Part shown: piece by piece, positions 35,368 to 43,443 of the stretch
Layout of the letters: each line of letters begins with the position of its first letter
Position numbering within the stretch: position 1 is the first letter of the stretch
Assembly (NCBI RefSeq): GCF_001761545.1
Contig: NZ_CP017326.1
Location: 806,001-870,000, forward strand
Direction: 5' to 3'
Origin: Weissella soli
GTDB lineage: Bacteria; Bacillota; Bacilli; Lactobacillales; Lactobacillaceae
Length of the DNA: 64,000 nt
Program-made: the position numbers and the translations under genes
The notes under the pieces: model-generated
Told to the model about the DNA's origin: nothing
Seen by the model: the letters and a program-made list of their open reading frames with translations, nothing else
The model's database searches: none

Positions 35368-37573
35368 GTAACTGAACCTCCCATTTTTCGGACCAATTTG
35401 TCCATCTGTAATCTATCATACCAGACGTTTGCGTATTATAAACCTGGATATTCGCATCAGCCGCCGTTTGAAGTGTTTCCGGGGCCGGATGATGATAACG
35501 ATTGTGCATCCCCGCCGAAACAATTCCAATTGTTGGCTTCAGTGTGGCCACAAAATCTGGTGCGGTACTATTTTTGGAGCCATGGTGACCAAATTTCAAG
35601 ACATCCGTGCGCAAAGTCGGAAAGGCCTTGCTCACGGCTAATTCACCGGCCTGTTCTAAATCACCCGTCATCAAGAAATTCCGCCGACCAAAGTGCCCAT
35701 AACTCACAATTGAATCCTGATTTTCAGCAGTTCCTGCACCGAACGGATGCAAAAACTGCACTGGAAAATCGGTTTTGGCACCGGCAGTAATCAAAGTAAC
35801 TGGGATGTGCGTTGGTTGAATCTTTTTTAAGTAAACATCGGTCGTTTCCATCCCCGCGGGTAAGTAGACACGCTCAATCTTGATTAACTTGGCCATATCC
35901 GCAAAATCACCAATATGGTCAGTGTCCTTATGCGTAAGCACCAACCCGGCAATTCGTTTTACACCTAACCCCTTAAGATTAGTAACAATTTCCTCAGCTA
36001 GATAGTTCTTGACATGGGTCCTGGTCTGCCAGCTGGCCTGTTGAAAAACCACCTTACCCCCGACATCGATGAGATAAGCCTGCTGTGAACCCGGCAATTT
36101 GATGATCGTACAATCTCCTTGACCCACATCAAAAAAAATGACGTGACCGACCGGGTTAAGCGCTGGCCAAACAACCATCATCCCAAAGACGACACTAAGC
36201 ACCCAATAAGTCGAGTGGCGGTGCTTAGCCATGGCATAAAGCACCCCTAGAAAAAAAGCCAGCAAGAGCATGAGCGGCGTTTGACCAAATATTAGATTAC
36301 CGGGTAGTTGATCACACCAGGCAATGGCATGCTGACACATCAACACAAATTCGTTACAGAGATTCATCAGTGGCAACCAATCCAACCCACTAGCGACTAA
36401 TCCTACCAAGACAACCGGCACGATAAACATGGAAAAAAGTGGCACGATCAAGATATTGGCGGCTAAAGTCATCGGGTGCCACTCATAATTATGCCAAATC
36501 AATACGGGCATGATGAGTAACCCTAGGTAGCAGCTAATCTGCCAGTACCGACATCTTTGTAACCACAGGAGGCCAAATGATAGTAAATAGGATAATTGGC
36601 CCCCTAAATTCTGTAGCACACCCGGTTCAAGCATGAGACCGAAAATGAGCGTTAAGCCCCACGCATCCAATAAAGTGAGTTTAAGATACCCTAATTCCTT
36701 AAAGACCGACATACTGGCTAGTAAAACGGGGCGAATCAATGATAAAACTTCACCTGAAAACAGCCAGATAAACATCAAACCAACTTGCAACGTCCATAAA
36801 TTGGTTTCCTTGGAGACATGACACCAGCGCCAAAAACGACGCCAGCATACATAAAAGCCCATAATTTGAAAACCCGAGATACTGAAGAGATGCACTAAGC
36901 CTGTTTGTTCAACCCCAACGTTATCCTCGTAAAAAGTCGCCCGCGTATAGCCTAAAAACAACGTTTCGCCGTAATCGCGCAAACCACTTGGCAGGGCTTC
37001 GAAGTGCCGGACTGCCAACAGATGGAGCGTCTTGATCCAACTAACCAGGGACGGCTGTTCGACCCCATGCGCTTGACCATTCATAATCGTTGCCTGCCAA
37101 TAAATCCCTTTTGTATAGAGGAATTGTCTAAAATCAAAACTATAACGATTCCGTTTTACCGCCGGGGCAGCCGTCTCGATGTTACCGGTCAATACAAAGG
37201 GTTGCGTCCAGGTTTTAACTGAGGTTAACTGCGTGGGTGTCGCCAAATACCACCTAAAATAGACCTTGGCTTGCGTGGCAGTAAGTCCCGTGCCTGTCAC
37301 CATCCCACCATTAATTTTGATATCGTCGGGGTGTACCAGGAGCTGGGTGACACGCATCTCCCGTTGGTGTGCAATCATGGTAAAGTCTTGCCAGCCAGCG
37401 ATCCCCACACTCACCAATAAAATCAGGATCGTGCAGCGTAACCAGCGGCGAAAGTAATACCAGCTGAGGACAAAAAACCACCCCGCAAAACCCGCGAGCC
37501 ACCAAATATGCCAAACGATTAAGGACTGTAAACAAGCAAAACAAAGACCCAGCAGCAACCAGTACCCACTCAT
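35336..37573 (-). CDS. comEC: ComEC/Rec2 DNA-uptake channel
   Basis: A 745-residue membrane protein that passes single-stranded DNA into the cell. An N-terminal membrane/OB region is followed by the Competence domain (about 195-460; GLVHLFSISGFQIMGFYV is typical). The C-terminal metallo-beta-lactamase domain has VGQGDCTIIKLP, TLVLTH-like LVLTHKDTDHIGD and LKFGHHGSKNST. All key metal motifs are intact. It overlaps comEA upstream by four bases and holA downstream. No comEB lies between. Confidence 0.95.
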   Translation of the reverse strand: MSGYWLLLGLCFACLQSLIVWHIWWLAGFAGWFFVLSWYYFRRWLRCTILILLVSVGIAGWQDFTMIAHQREMRVTQLLVHPDDIKINGGMVTGTGLTATQAKVYFRWYLATPTQLTSVKTWTQPFVLTGNIETAAPAVKRNRYSFDFRQFLYTKGIYWQATIMNGQAHGVEQPSLVSWIKTLHLLAVRHFEALPSGLRDYGETLFLGYTRATFYEDNVGVEQTGLVHLFSISGFQIMGFYVCWRRFWRWCHVSKETNLWTLQVGLMFIWLFSGEVLSLIRPVLLASMSVFKELGYLKLTLLDAWGLTLIFGLMLEPGVLQNLGGQLSYLLSFGLLWLQRCRYWQISCYLGLLIMPVLIWHNYEWHPMTLAANILIVPLFSMFIVPVVLVGLVASGLDWLPLMNLCNEFVLMCQHAIAWCDQLPGNLIFGQTPLMLLLAFFLGVLYAMAKHRHSTYWVLSVVFGMMVVWPALNPVGHVIFFDVGQGDCTIIKLPGSQQAYLIDVGGKVVFQQASWQTRTHVKNYLAEEIVTNLKGLGVKRIAGLVLTHKDTDHIGDFADMAKLIKIERVYLPAGMETTDVYLKKIQPTHIPVTLITAGAKTDFPVQFLHPFGAGTAENQDSIVSYGHFGRRNFLMTGDLEQAGELAVSKAFPTLRTDVLKFGHHGSKNSTAPDFVATLKPTIGIVSAGMHNRYHHPAPETLQTAADANIQVYNTQTSGMIDYRWTNWSEKWEVQLHGVDATNTQK

Positions 37574-38277
37574 GGGACCTGTACGTAGGGGGCAATTTTT
37601 TCAAACGTCTTATCGCCAATGCCACTCACTTCTTTTAGATCAGCCACCGACTTAAAGCCACCCATCCGATCACGCAGATCAATGATATCCTGCGCGCGTT
37701 TTTCACCAATGCCCGACAAAGTTTGCAAATCAGTTAGCGTTGCCGTATTCAACGAAATTAACGGGGTATCACCAGTGCTTCCACTCGCCGTTGACGAACC
37801 ACTCACGACTGACGCTTGGGTCGTCATCCCCGGCAAGGGAAACTCCACGGGCACTTTTTCATCATTAATCGGGATATACAGAACCTGTGCCGTTTGCATG
37901 CGGGCAGCCAGATTTAACCGCGCGAGCTTCACATTCGGGGTCACGCCCCCAGCTTTTTTCAATACCTCATCGACAGTGGGCTCCGTTGTAAAGGTGTAAA
38001 CACCAGGTTCCTTGACGCCCCCCTTTACATCAATGGTCACGGTGTTAACGACACTGGTCGCCCGGACAGCGGTGACACTAGGGCTCGTACTCGTCGTCGC
38101 ATCACTGATTGTAGGGGTACTTGTCACGAAGGACATGGCCCCTGATGGACTGGCCTGCGCGCGCGTGACCAACCAAATACCGCCACTAACCAACAGGCCC
38201 ACGACACCGATAATTATCACCATATATTTTGTATCATCAAGTCTATCTTTGATTCGATCAAACAGGTCATCAAACAT
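37570..38277 (-). CDS. comEA: ComEA DNA-binding competence protein
   Basis: A 235-residue membrane-anchored DNA receptor. It has one N-terminal helix (about 20-40), a Ser/Thr-rich linker, an SLBB domain (about 85-150; VKGGVKEPGVYTF) and a C-terminal double helix-hairpin-helix (about 175-235; LQTLSGIGEKRAQDI, LKEVSGIGDKTFEKI). The ATG at 38277 follows GGAGGTG by eight bases. A longer frame to 38298 has no such site. That ribosome binding site is also the 3' arm of the terminator of the upstream TPR gene, see that entry. Confidence 0.93.
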   Translation of the reverse strand: MFDDLFDRIKDRLDDTKYMVIIIGVVGLLVSGGIWLVTRAQASPSGAMSFVTSTPTISDATTSTSPSVTAVRATSVVNTVTIDVKGGVKEPGVYTFTTEPTVDEVLKKAGGVTPNVKLARLNLAARMQTAQVLYIPINDEKVPVEFPLPGMTTQASVVSGSSTASGSTGDTPLISLNTATLTDLQTLSGIGEKRAQDIIDLRDRMGGFKSVADLKEVSGIGDKTFEKIAPYVQVP

Positions 38278-38283
38278 TAAAAA

Positions 38284-38333
38284 ACACCTCCATAGCACTG
38301 CACTTAATAAAGAGCGCGGCTACCTGGAGGTGT
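38284..38333 (-). terminator. Terminator of the TPR gene overlapping the comEA ribosome binding site
   Basis: On the minus strand ACACCTCCA...TAGC pairs with GCTATGGAGGTGT, followed at once by T6 and the comEA ATG. The stem is 13 base pairs with a two-base bulge. The 3' arm contains GGAGGTG, the only Shine-Dalgarno of comEA, and the 5' arm starts seven bases after the TPR stop codon. Confidence 0.85.
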
Positions 38334-38339
38334 CCAAAA

Positions 38340-39608
38340 TTAATTTAAGTGTTCTAATTCTTCAGCCATTTCTAGATCTTCAGGATTCAAGCGCACATAT
38401 TGTTGCAATGCTTCTTGCGCCAAAGTTCGCTCACCTTCTTCACGGAAGTAATAATAGGCCGGCTTTAAGAAATTGGTATTGTCCATAAAGAATGGCAAGG
38501 CGGCATTCCAGTACTTTGTCGCCATCTCATAGTCTTCAAGCGTGGTATATGATTGTGCCAAGTTCCAGTACATTTGCGGATCAATTTCAAAATCATCCGC
38601 TTCCATGTATTGATTCAAGAAGTTGATATTTTCAACTGAATCCCCCTCAGAAACCAACAAAGTTGAATAGCCCATAATTAACGTGATGTCCTCTGGGTTA
38701 GCTTCTAAGCCCTTTTTATAAAGGCTTTCAGCCTCTGCAACATCCCCTTGTGCTTGGGCAATACGCGCCGCTTTGACGTACAATTTTTCGTTAAATTGGT
38801 CGACAGCCAATCCCGCTTGATAGGTAATCAAGGCCTTCTCTAGGTTACCCTTATCTTCATATAATTGACCAAGAGGTTCATATAAGCCGGCAAATGAAGT
38901 ATCCAATTCCTGTAACGCTTCTAGTTGATCAATGGCTTGATCACGGGTTTCTTCATCTGTCGCATACACCATCCCCAACTGGAAGCGCACATCCGGGGTC
39001 AGATCGACATCCTTGATTTGCTCCAAGTAGGCCTTGGCTTTTTCAGCATCCCCTGACAAAGCGTAGGCAACCCCGATGCGTGACACAATATCCAAACCAG
39101 AGAACTTACGCGCCCCAATTTGCAATAAGCCCCGATAGTATGGAATCGCTTCTTGATAACGACCCGTGGCAAAATAGAATTCAGCCAAGGCGAATTGGAC
39201 AATCTCTTCATCAGGAGCCAGCTGATAGGCTTCATTTAGCTTGGCCTCAGATGCTTCAACTAACCCTTCTGTTTGGTAAAGGTCCGCACTCACTAACAAA
39301 GCTTGTAGATAAGCATCAGAATCAGCGTTAATTTCCGACAAAAGTGATAATGCCAGATCGGTATCATCTTCATCAATGGCGATATCCGCCAAGGCCGTCC
39401 GCAATTGATCTTCCTCAGGATACTTATCTAGCAACTTTGAATAGGCGCGCTTGGCTTGATTTGAAAAGCCCAAAGCGTACAATTCCTCTGCTAATGAATA
39501 AATCGTATCATCATCATCGTAACGTAATGAAGAGGCAAACGACTTTTGGGCTGCCTCGATTTGTCCACCAGCTAATTCATCTAACATTCGTTCTGCAAAC
39601 GTTGCCAT
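38340..39608 (-). CDS. TPR-repeat protein, YpiA-like
   Basis: A 422-residue cytoplasmic protein built of about ten tetratricopeptide helix pairs (for example ALGFSNQAKRAYSKLLDKYP, ALITYQAGLAVDQFNEKLY, AESLYKKGLEANPED). Its opening, with YDDDDTIYSLAEELYALGF, resembles B. subtilis YpiA. TPR arrays mediate protein contacts, and the partner is not known. The ATG at 39608 follows AAAGGCGG. A longer frame to 39632 is unlikely. Its terminator overlaps the start region of comEA. Confidence 0.88.
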   Translation of the reverse strand: MATFAERMLDELAGGQIEAAQKSFASSLRYDDDDTIYSLAEELYALGFSNQAKRAYSKLLDKYPEEDQLRTALADIAIDEDDTDLALSLLSEINADSDAYLQALLVSADLYQTEGLVEASEAKLNEAYQLAPDEEIVQFALAEFYFATGRYQEAIPYYRGLLQIGARKFSGLDIVSRIGVAYALSGDAEKAKAYLEQIKDVDLTPDVRFQLGMVYATDEETRDQAIDQLEALQELDTSFAGLYEPLGQLYEDKGNLEKALITYQAGLAVDQFNEKLYVKAARIAQAQGDVAEAESLYKKGLEANPEDITLIMGYSTLLVSEGDSVENINFLNQYMEADDFEIDPQMYWNLAQSYTTLEDYEMATKYWNAALPFFMDNTNFLKPAYYYFREEGERTLAQEALQQYVRLNPEDLEMAEELEHLN

Positions 39609-39688
39609 GTTATACCGCCTTTTCACAATCAATCTGTTCTAAAGTAACCCATCTACTATACATAAAATATGCCTAAAAAGCGACAAAA

Positions 39689-39826
39689 TTAGGATTCTTT
39701 GGTTTGTTTAGCCTTTGCCTGTGCTAATAAGGCCAATCGAGCTGCTTTTTTAGCTTCAGCACTCACTTGACCCTTCTCTTTGGCACCGCGGGCAAAATCA
39801 TTATGTTTAATCGTTCCCTTGCTCAT
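39689..39826 (-). CDS. Uncharacterised 45-residue lysine/alanine-rich protein
   Basis: An ATG at 39826 with AAAGGA upstream opens 45 codons. The peptide starts MSKGTIKHNDFARGAKEKGQ, continues through an Ala/Lys helix and ends KQTKES. It is strongly basic, without a membrane segment or cysteine. Its start overlaps the end of the ASCH-like gene by 20 bases, suggesting coupled translation. I recognise no family. An RNA- or DNA-binding helper is possible from charge only. The good ribosome binding site and overlap argue that it is real. Confidence 0.6.
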   Translation of the reverse strand: MSKGTIKHNDFARGAKEKGQVSAEAKKAARLALLAQAKAKQTKES

Positions 39827-40454
39827 CTTTCGTTCCTTTCAATAATAACGCCCGGGCAGCCACTAACTCTGCCCACTCATCTGCATCGGTTTGGACTTGC
39901 AAAGCAGCAAATTCCTCATCTGATAAACTACTTAAGATGGCTGCTTGTGCCGCATATTCATGCTCGTACCACGCGGCATCGACGGCCTCCCAATCACCAT
40001 TGGTCGCCGTTAAAATGGCTTGATAGTCACTAGGTAATTGTTGAGTACCAATCGCGAGTAGGGCATCGGCATGTGTCTGCAATGCCGGTGGGAAGGCTTC
40101 ACCTGGATGCGCCATCCAATCTTCTAATTCGACGGTTGCTGGAAAATTCTCGTGGATTAAGGCATCGTCAACTTCTAATAAATCGGCGTCAGTGGCCACC
40201 GCAAACGGTGCCACCAAACGAGGGCTATCTAAGACCCATTCAAAACCAGTCGCCGTTGGTGTGATTGATTTGACGCGCAAAATACCCAGGGCATAGCCTT
40301 TAGCTAACCCTAAGGCATACTCACCGCTAACTTCCTCATTACCTGAGACGAGCAAAATTTCTGATGCCTGGGTCGTCACCGCTAAATCAATTTCAGTGAA
40401 CTTACCTAAGACAAGATCATTCGCCCATGGTTGTGGAATGACAATTGCTTGCAT
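39807..40454 (-). CDS. Protein with an ASCH/PUA-like N-terminal domain
   Basis: A 215-residue acidic protein. The first 110 residues (IVIPQPWANDLVLGKFTEID, then GYALGILRVKSITP) resemble ASCH domains, which have a QPWA opening and a small beta barrel thought to bind RNA or nucleotides. The rest is helical and acidic (EEFAALQVQTDADEWAELVA). The ATG at 40454 follows GGGGAG by six bases. A longer frame to 40529 lacks support. The 45-codon gene overlaps its 3' end. The function is unknown. Confidence 0.6.
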   Translation of the reverse strand: MQAIVIPQPWANDLVLGKFTEIDLAVTTQASEILLVSGNEEVSGEYALGLAKGYALGILRVKSITPTATGFEWVLDSPRLVAPFAVATDADLLEVDDALIHENFPATVELEDWMAHPGEAFPPALQTHADALLAIGTQQLPSDYQAILTATNGDWEAVDAAWYEHEYAAQAAILSSLSDEEFAALQVQTDADEWAELVAARALLLKGTKDEQGND

Positions 40455-40540
40455 ATTTTTCTCCCCATTCTTGATTCGTACTTTAATTATAGCGTATTTT
40501 ACAAAGCCTCGCCCTGTCAGAAGATGCATTGGGCAACCAA

Positions 40541-40568
40541 AAAAGCACCCGCCGTAACGTGTGCTTTT
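40541..40568 (-). terminator. Terminator of the SPFH/zinc-ribbon operon
   Basis: AAAAGCAC pairs with GTGCTTTT around a 12-base loop and is followed by T6 on the minus strand, 28 bases after the SPFH gene's stop. Confidence 0.8.
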
Positions 40569-40595
40569 GCGTCAGACTGACTTGGCATTTGTGCT

Positions 40596-41729
40596 TTACA
40601 TCTCGCTCAAAATTTCAGCTTTCTTCGTGTCAAAATCCGTTTGTGAGATCAGCCCGGCATCTAGCAGTTCCTTGAGCTGTTTTAGTTTTTCCATTGGGGA
40701 TGGTGCGGCCGGTGCACTAGATTGGGCAGGCGTGGCCATTGGATTACCCATGGTGCCCGCAATATTGGCACCTAGCATGAGGCCACCACCATCACCCAAC
40801 CCGTGATTTTCGACACCTTGGGCAATCTTTTGCTGGGCCGCCACGTTCGCTGCATCAGTTGGAATATTGGCAAAGGCCATTGTCGACATCCGATTAGTAT
40901 TGAATTGCTTCACGAGCTCACGCGAATCTTGGCTGAACTCGATGGATTCAATCGCAATTTTCTCAATACTCAAACCAAAACGACGCAACCAACCATTCGT
41001 ATCTTCCGCACCACCCGTAATCGCATTCGCTAAAATCAATGATTGGGCTGGTAACTGTGAGATGCGATAAGTCGCTGACAAGCCATTGAGACTCGCATTA
41101 AATTGCGCAATAAATTCAGCAAATAATTGTGAAGTGGCCGCATCGTCTGCAAATGAATAGTATGTCGTATTGGCAGGCACGAATTCTTTTAAGAATCGAA
41201 TCGGATCCTTAATTTTAATCGTGTATTGTCCCCGCGCCAGCACTTCCAAATCGGCACCATAGAAGGCATCGTTATAAACTAATGGACCGGGTGTGCCAAA
41301 CTTATTACCCCGAATTTCACGCAAGTTCACATAGACAATGGCTTTTTGCGCAGCGGGTTGGCCACCAAACTTAAAGCGTTCCCATGATTCGTGAATCAGT
41401 GCATCAAGCCCATCAGCTAAATCAGAGTTCGTAAAGATGCTTGGTTCACCATCAGTGACCGTAAAGCCCCCTGGTTCCGTAATAACATCCGTCAGCCCAC
41501 CTTCATTAAAGATGATGGCCGCGGTGTTTTCTGGTACATATACTTTTGAATCATTCGTGATGATGCCGTATGAACTCTTTGTATTTGAACCCCGACCATT
41601 ATTTTGACCTTGCTTAACACCTGGTACCACCGCTGTCATTTCGTCAAATGCTGCGGGTACGATAATGTCTTTCCAACTATCTGCGAATGCGCCACCAATT
41701 GCGCCGGCGAATGCTTTAATTAATCCCAT
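40596..41729 (-). CDS. SPFH-domain protein (YdjI-like) with C-terminal SHOCT-like motif
   Basis: A 377-residue protein of the SPFH/'virion core' family. The SPFH domain runs about 20-310 (YVPENTAAIIFNEGGL, GQYTIKIKDPIRFLKEFV, GLSIEKIAIESIEFSQDS). A Gly/Pro/Ala linker leads to a short C-terminal module LLDAGLISQTDFDTKKAEIL of the SHOCT type. B. subtilis YdjI belongs to this family and acts in a membrane complex with YdjG, YdjH and PspA. Here it is the second gene of a two-gene operon with a zinc-ribbon membrane protein. Confidence 0.82.
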   Translation of the reverse strand: MGLIKAFAGAIGGAFADSWKDIIVPAAFDEMTAVVPGVKQGQNNGRGSNTKSSYGIITNDSKVYVPENTAAIIFNEGGLTDVITEPGGFTVTDGEPSIFTNSDLADGLDALIHESWERFKFGGQPAAQKAIVYVNLREIRGNKFGTPGPLVYNDAFYGADLEVLARGQYTIKIKDPIRFLKEFVPANTTYYSFADDAATSQLFAEFIAQFNASLNGLSATYRISQLPAQSLILANAITGGAEDTNGWLRRFGLSIEKIAIESIEFSQDSRELVKQFNTNRMSTMAFANIPTDAANVAAQQKIAQGVENHGLGDGGGLMLGANIAGTMGNPMATPAQSSAPAAPSPMEKLKQLKELLDAGLISQTDFDTKKAEILSEM

Positions 41730-41746
41730 ATTAAGCTCCTCTTTTA

Positions 41747-43261
41747 CTAAATTGATGGATTGGTTGAACGAATCACCCGGTCAACCCACACATCACTACT
41801 CTCTAGATCAAACATTTCATTTTCGGTATTACGCACGTAATCGTTGTGCTTATCCGTGTTACGGACAGCCGTATAAGTAAAGTAGGCGATAGCGGCGAAA
41901 ACGGCCACTGACAAGCCGAGAATCCACTTTATGTCGATATCCACCCCACCAAAGGGAAAGACAAAGAACAATAACACAAACATCGCCACGGCACCCGCAA
42001 TTGACCACCCTATTTGAGCAGTCACATTGATCGGCATTGAGCCAATGGTCTTACCTGTCTGACCATTCACGACACAATAATGTTGCCGCTTAAAATTGCC
42101 TTTGCTGTCATATTCATAGTAAGAATACAACCAAATGGGACAAAGCACCGCCGCGTAACGAATCCCGTTGACTTCCATCGTGGCATTGTCATAACGCACG
42201 CCATGATCATAATTCAACGTCGGCTGAACTTGACTATACCCCATATCAATGGCAATTTTTTGCACGTCCGGTGTCACATCATCAACATCCAGAGTCCGAC
42301 GTTCTGACCGATAACCCCCCTGTAGATATTGATGCTGATAGGGCACTGCCTTACTGGTATCAAACGGCTTGACAACATCAATCACATTGTTAGTTGACGT
42401 CTTTGATTGTTGCGAAAGGGCCTCATTTGCCCCTAGGGTCAGGTCGTTGATACCCAGGACAAAATGCCGTTCCCACTGATAAACATCATAATCGTAATAA
42501 GTGACCGAATAAGTTGATTTACCGTCATCACTTTCATAAGTTTCGGTGTACATATTTAGCAAGACCCCGCCGAGACCTTGAATTGATTCATTCGCGTTCA
42601 CATCAATCATCATTTGAGGGACATACACTGGTCGAATGTCGGCTGCCTTGAATTCCCGCAAGAATTTTTTTGAAACCAACCACCGGCGCCGATTGATAAA
42701 ATCGGCCACGTTAGCCTGCGCCTGTTCTTTGGCAACTTCAAAACGTACCACCAAATCCGGATTGTAGCCATTGGGCACGACATTTTCTGCTGAAATTTCA
42801 CCACGGCACCATTCACATTTAATTGAAGACCATGCATCTTGGGTGGAGAAAGAAATGGTCGCACCACAATTGGGACACTGGTACGTGACAATGCCGACAT
42901 TTTCTTTGTCGACGGCCTTACTTAATCCGACAGAAACCGTTTTACCTGATAAGTTATAGACTTCATCATTCTTCAATGCCGCTGCTTTTGCTAAGTAGTC
43001 GGGCGTTTCAATTTCAAACTGTGCTTTACAGTAATTGCAAGCGAATTTTTGCAGACTAGGCTGCCATGCAAAATCCGTTGAGCCACAATTTGGACAAGTC
43101 GTTTTGACCGCAAACTTAGCTGCTTGCTTGGTCGCTTCAGGCTTAACATCAGCCTGGTCCAGGTGGTTTGAATTCAGCTGGGCCATCTGTTGATCATAGT
43201 CAGCCTGGGTGATTAACCCCTGGTCTAACATTGCTTTTAATTCAGTTTGTTTATCTGCCAT
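41747..43261 (-). CDS. Zinc-ribbon membrane protein (YdjG-like)
   Basis: A 504-residue protein. It begins with a SHOCT-like module (MLDQGLITQADYDQQMAQL), then two rubredoxin/TFIIB-like zinc ribbons (TCPNCGSTDF...CNYCKAQF and YQCPNCGATI...CEWCRGE). A soluble beta-rich middle follows, with two membrane helices near residues 430-480. This resembles YdjG-type membrane anchors that recruit partner proteins in envelope stress. The ATG at 43261 has GAGGA at proper distance. An ATG six bases upstream abuts it. The SPFH gene starts 17 bases downstream. Confidence 0.78.
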   Translation of the reverse strand: MADKQTELKAMLDQGLITQADYDQQMAQLNSNHLDQADVKPEATKQAAKFAVKTTCPNCGSTDFAWQPSLQKFACNYCKAQFEIETPDYLAKAAALKNDEVYNLSGKTVSVGLSKAVDKENVGIVTYQCPNCGATISFSTQDAWSSIKCEWCRGEISAENVVPNGYNPDLVVRFEVAKEQAQANVADFINRRRWLVSKKFLREFKAADIRPVYVPQMMIDVNANESIQGLGGVLLNMYTETYESDDGKSTYSVTYYDYDVYQWERHFVLGINDLTLGANEALSQQSKTSTNNVIDVVKPFDTSKAVPYQHQYLQGGYRSERRTLDVDDVTPDVQKIAIDMGYSQVQPTLNYDHGVRYDNATMEVNGIRYAAVLCPIWLYSYYEYDSKGNFKRQHYCVVNGQTGKTIGSMPINVTAQIGWSIAGAVAMFVLLFFVFPFGGVDIDIKWILGLSVAVFAAIAYFTYTAVRNTDKHNDYVRNTENEMFDLESSDVWVDRVIRSTNPSI

Positions 43262-43377
43262 CGTCATTCCTCTTCCCTGGCATACTATTAGCTATATTTT
43301 AGCATAGCGGCAGGCTTAAAAGCATAGCGGAACCTTGAAAAAATAGTTTACTTACTCCCATGATGACATAGAAAAAA

Positions 43378-43426
43378 ATATGCAGATGAAATGCAGGGGC
43401 CCGCCCTTGTAATTTCATCTGCATAT
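43378..43426 (-). terminator. Terminator of the TagF-fusion gene
   Basis: ATATGCAGATGAAAT pairs with ATTTCATCTGCATAT, with further GGG/CCC pairing inside. On the minus strand it is followed by a T7 run. It lies 18 bases after the stop codon. Confidence 0.9.
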
Positions 43427-43443
43427 TTAATTATTTTACGCCA

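Noticed and set aside
38012-38488. A 158-codon plus-strand frame
   Set aside because: It crosses comEA, the terminator and the TPR gene in antisense, with no coding signs.
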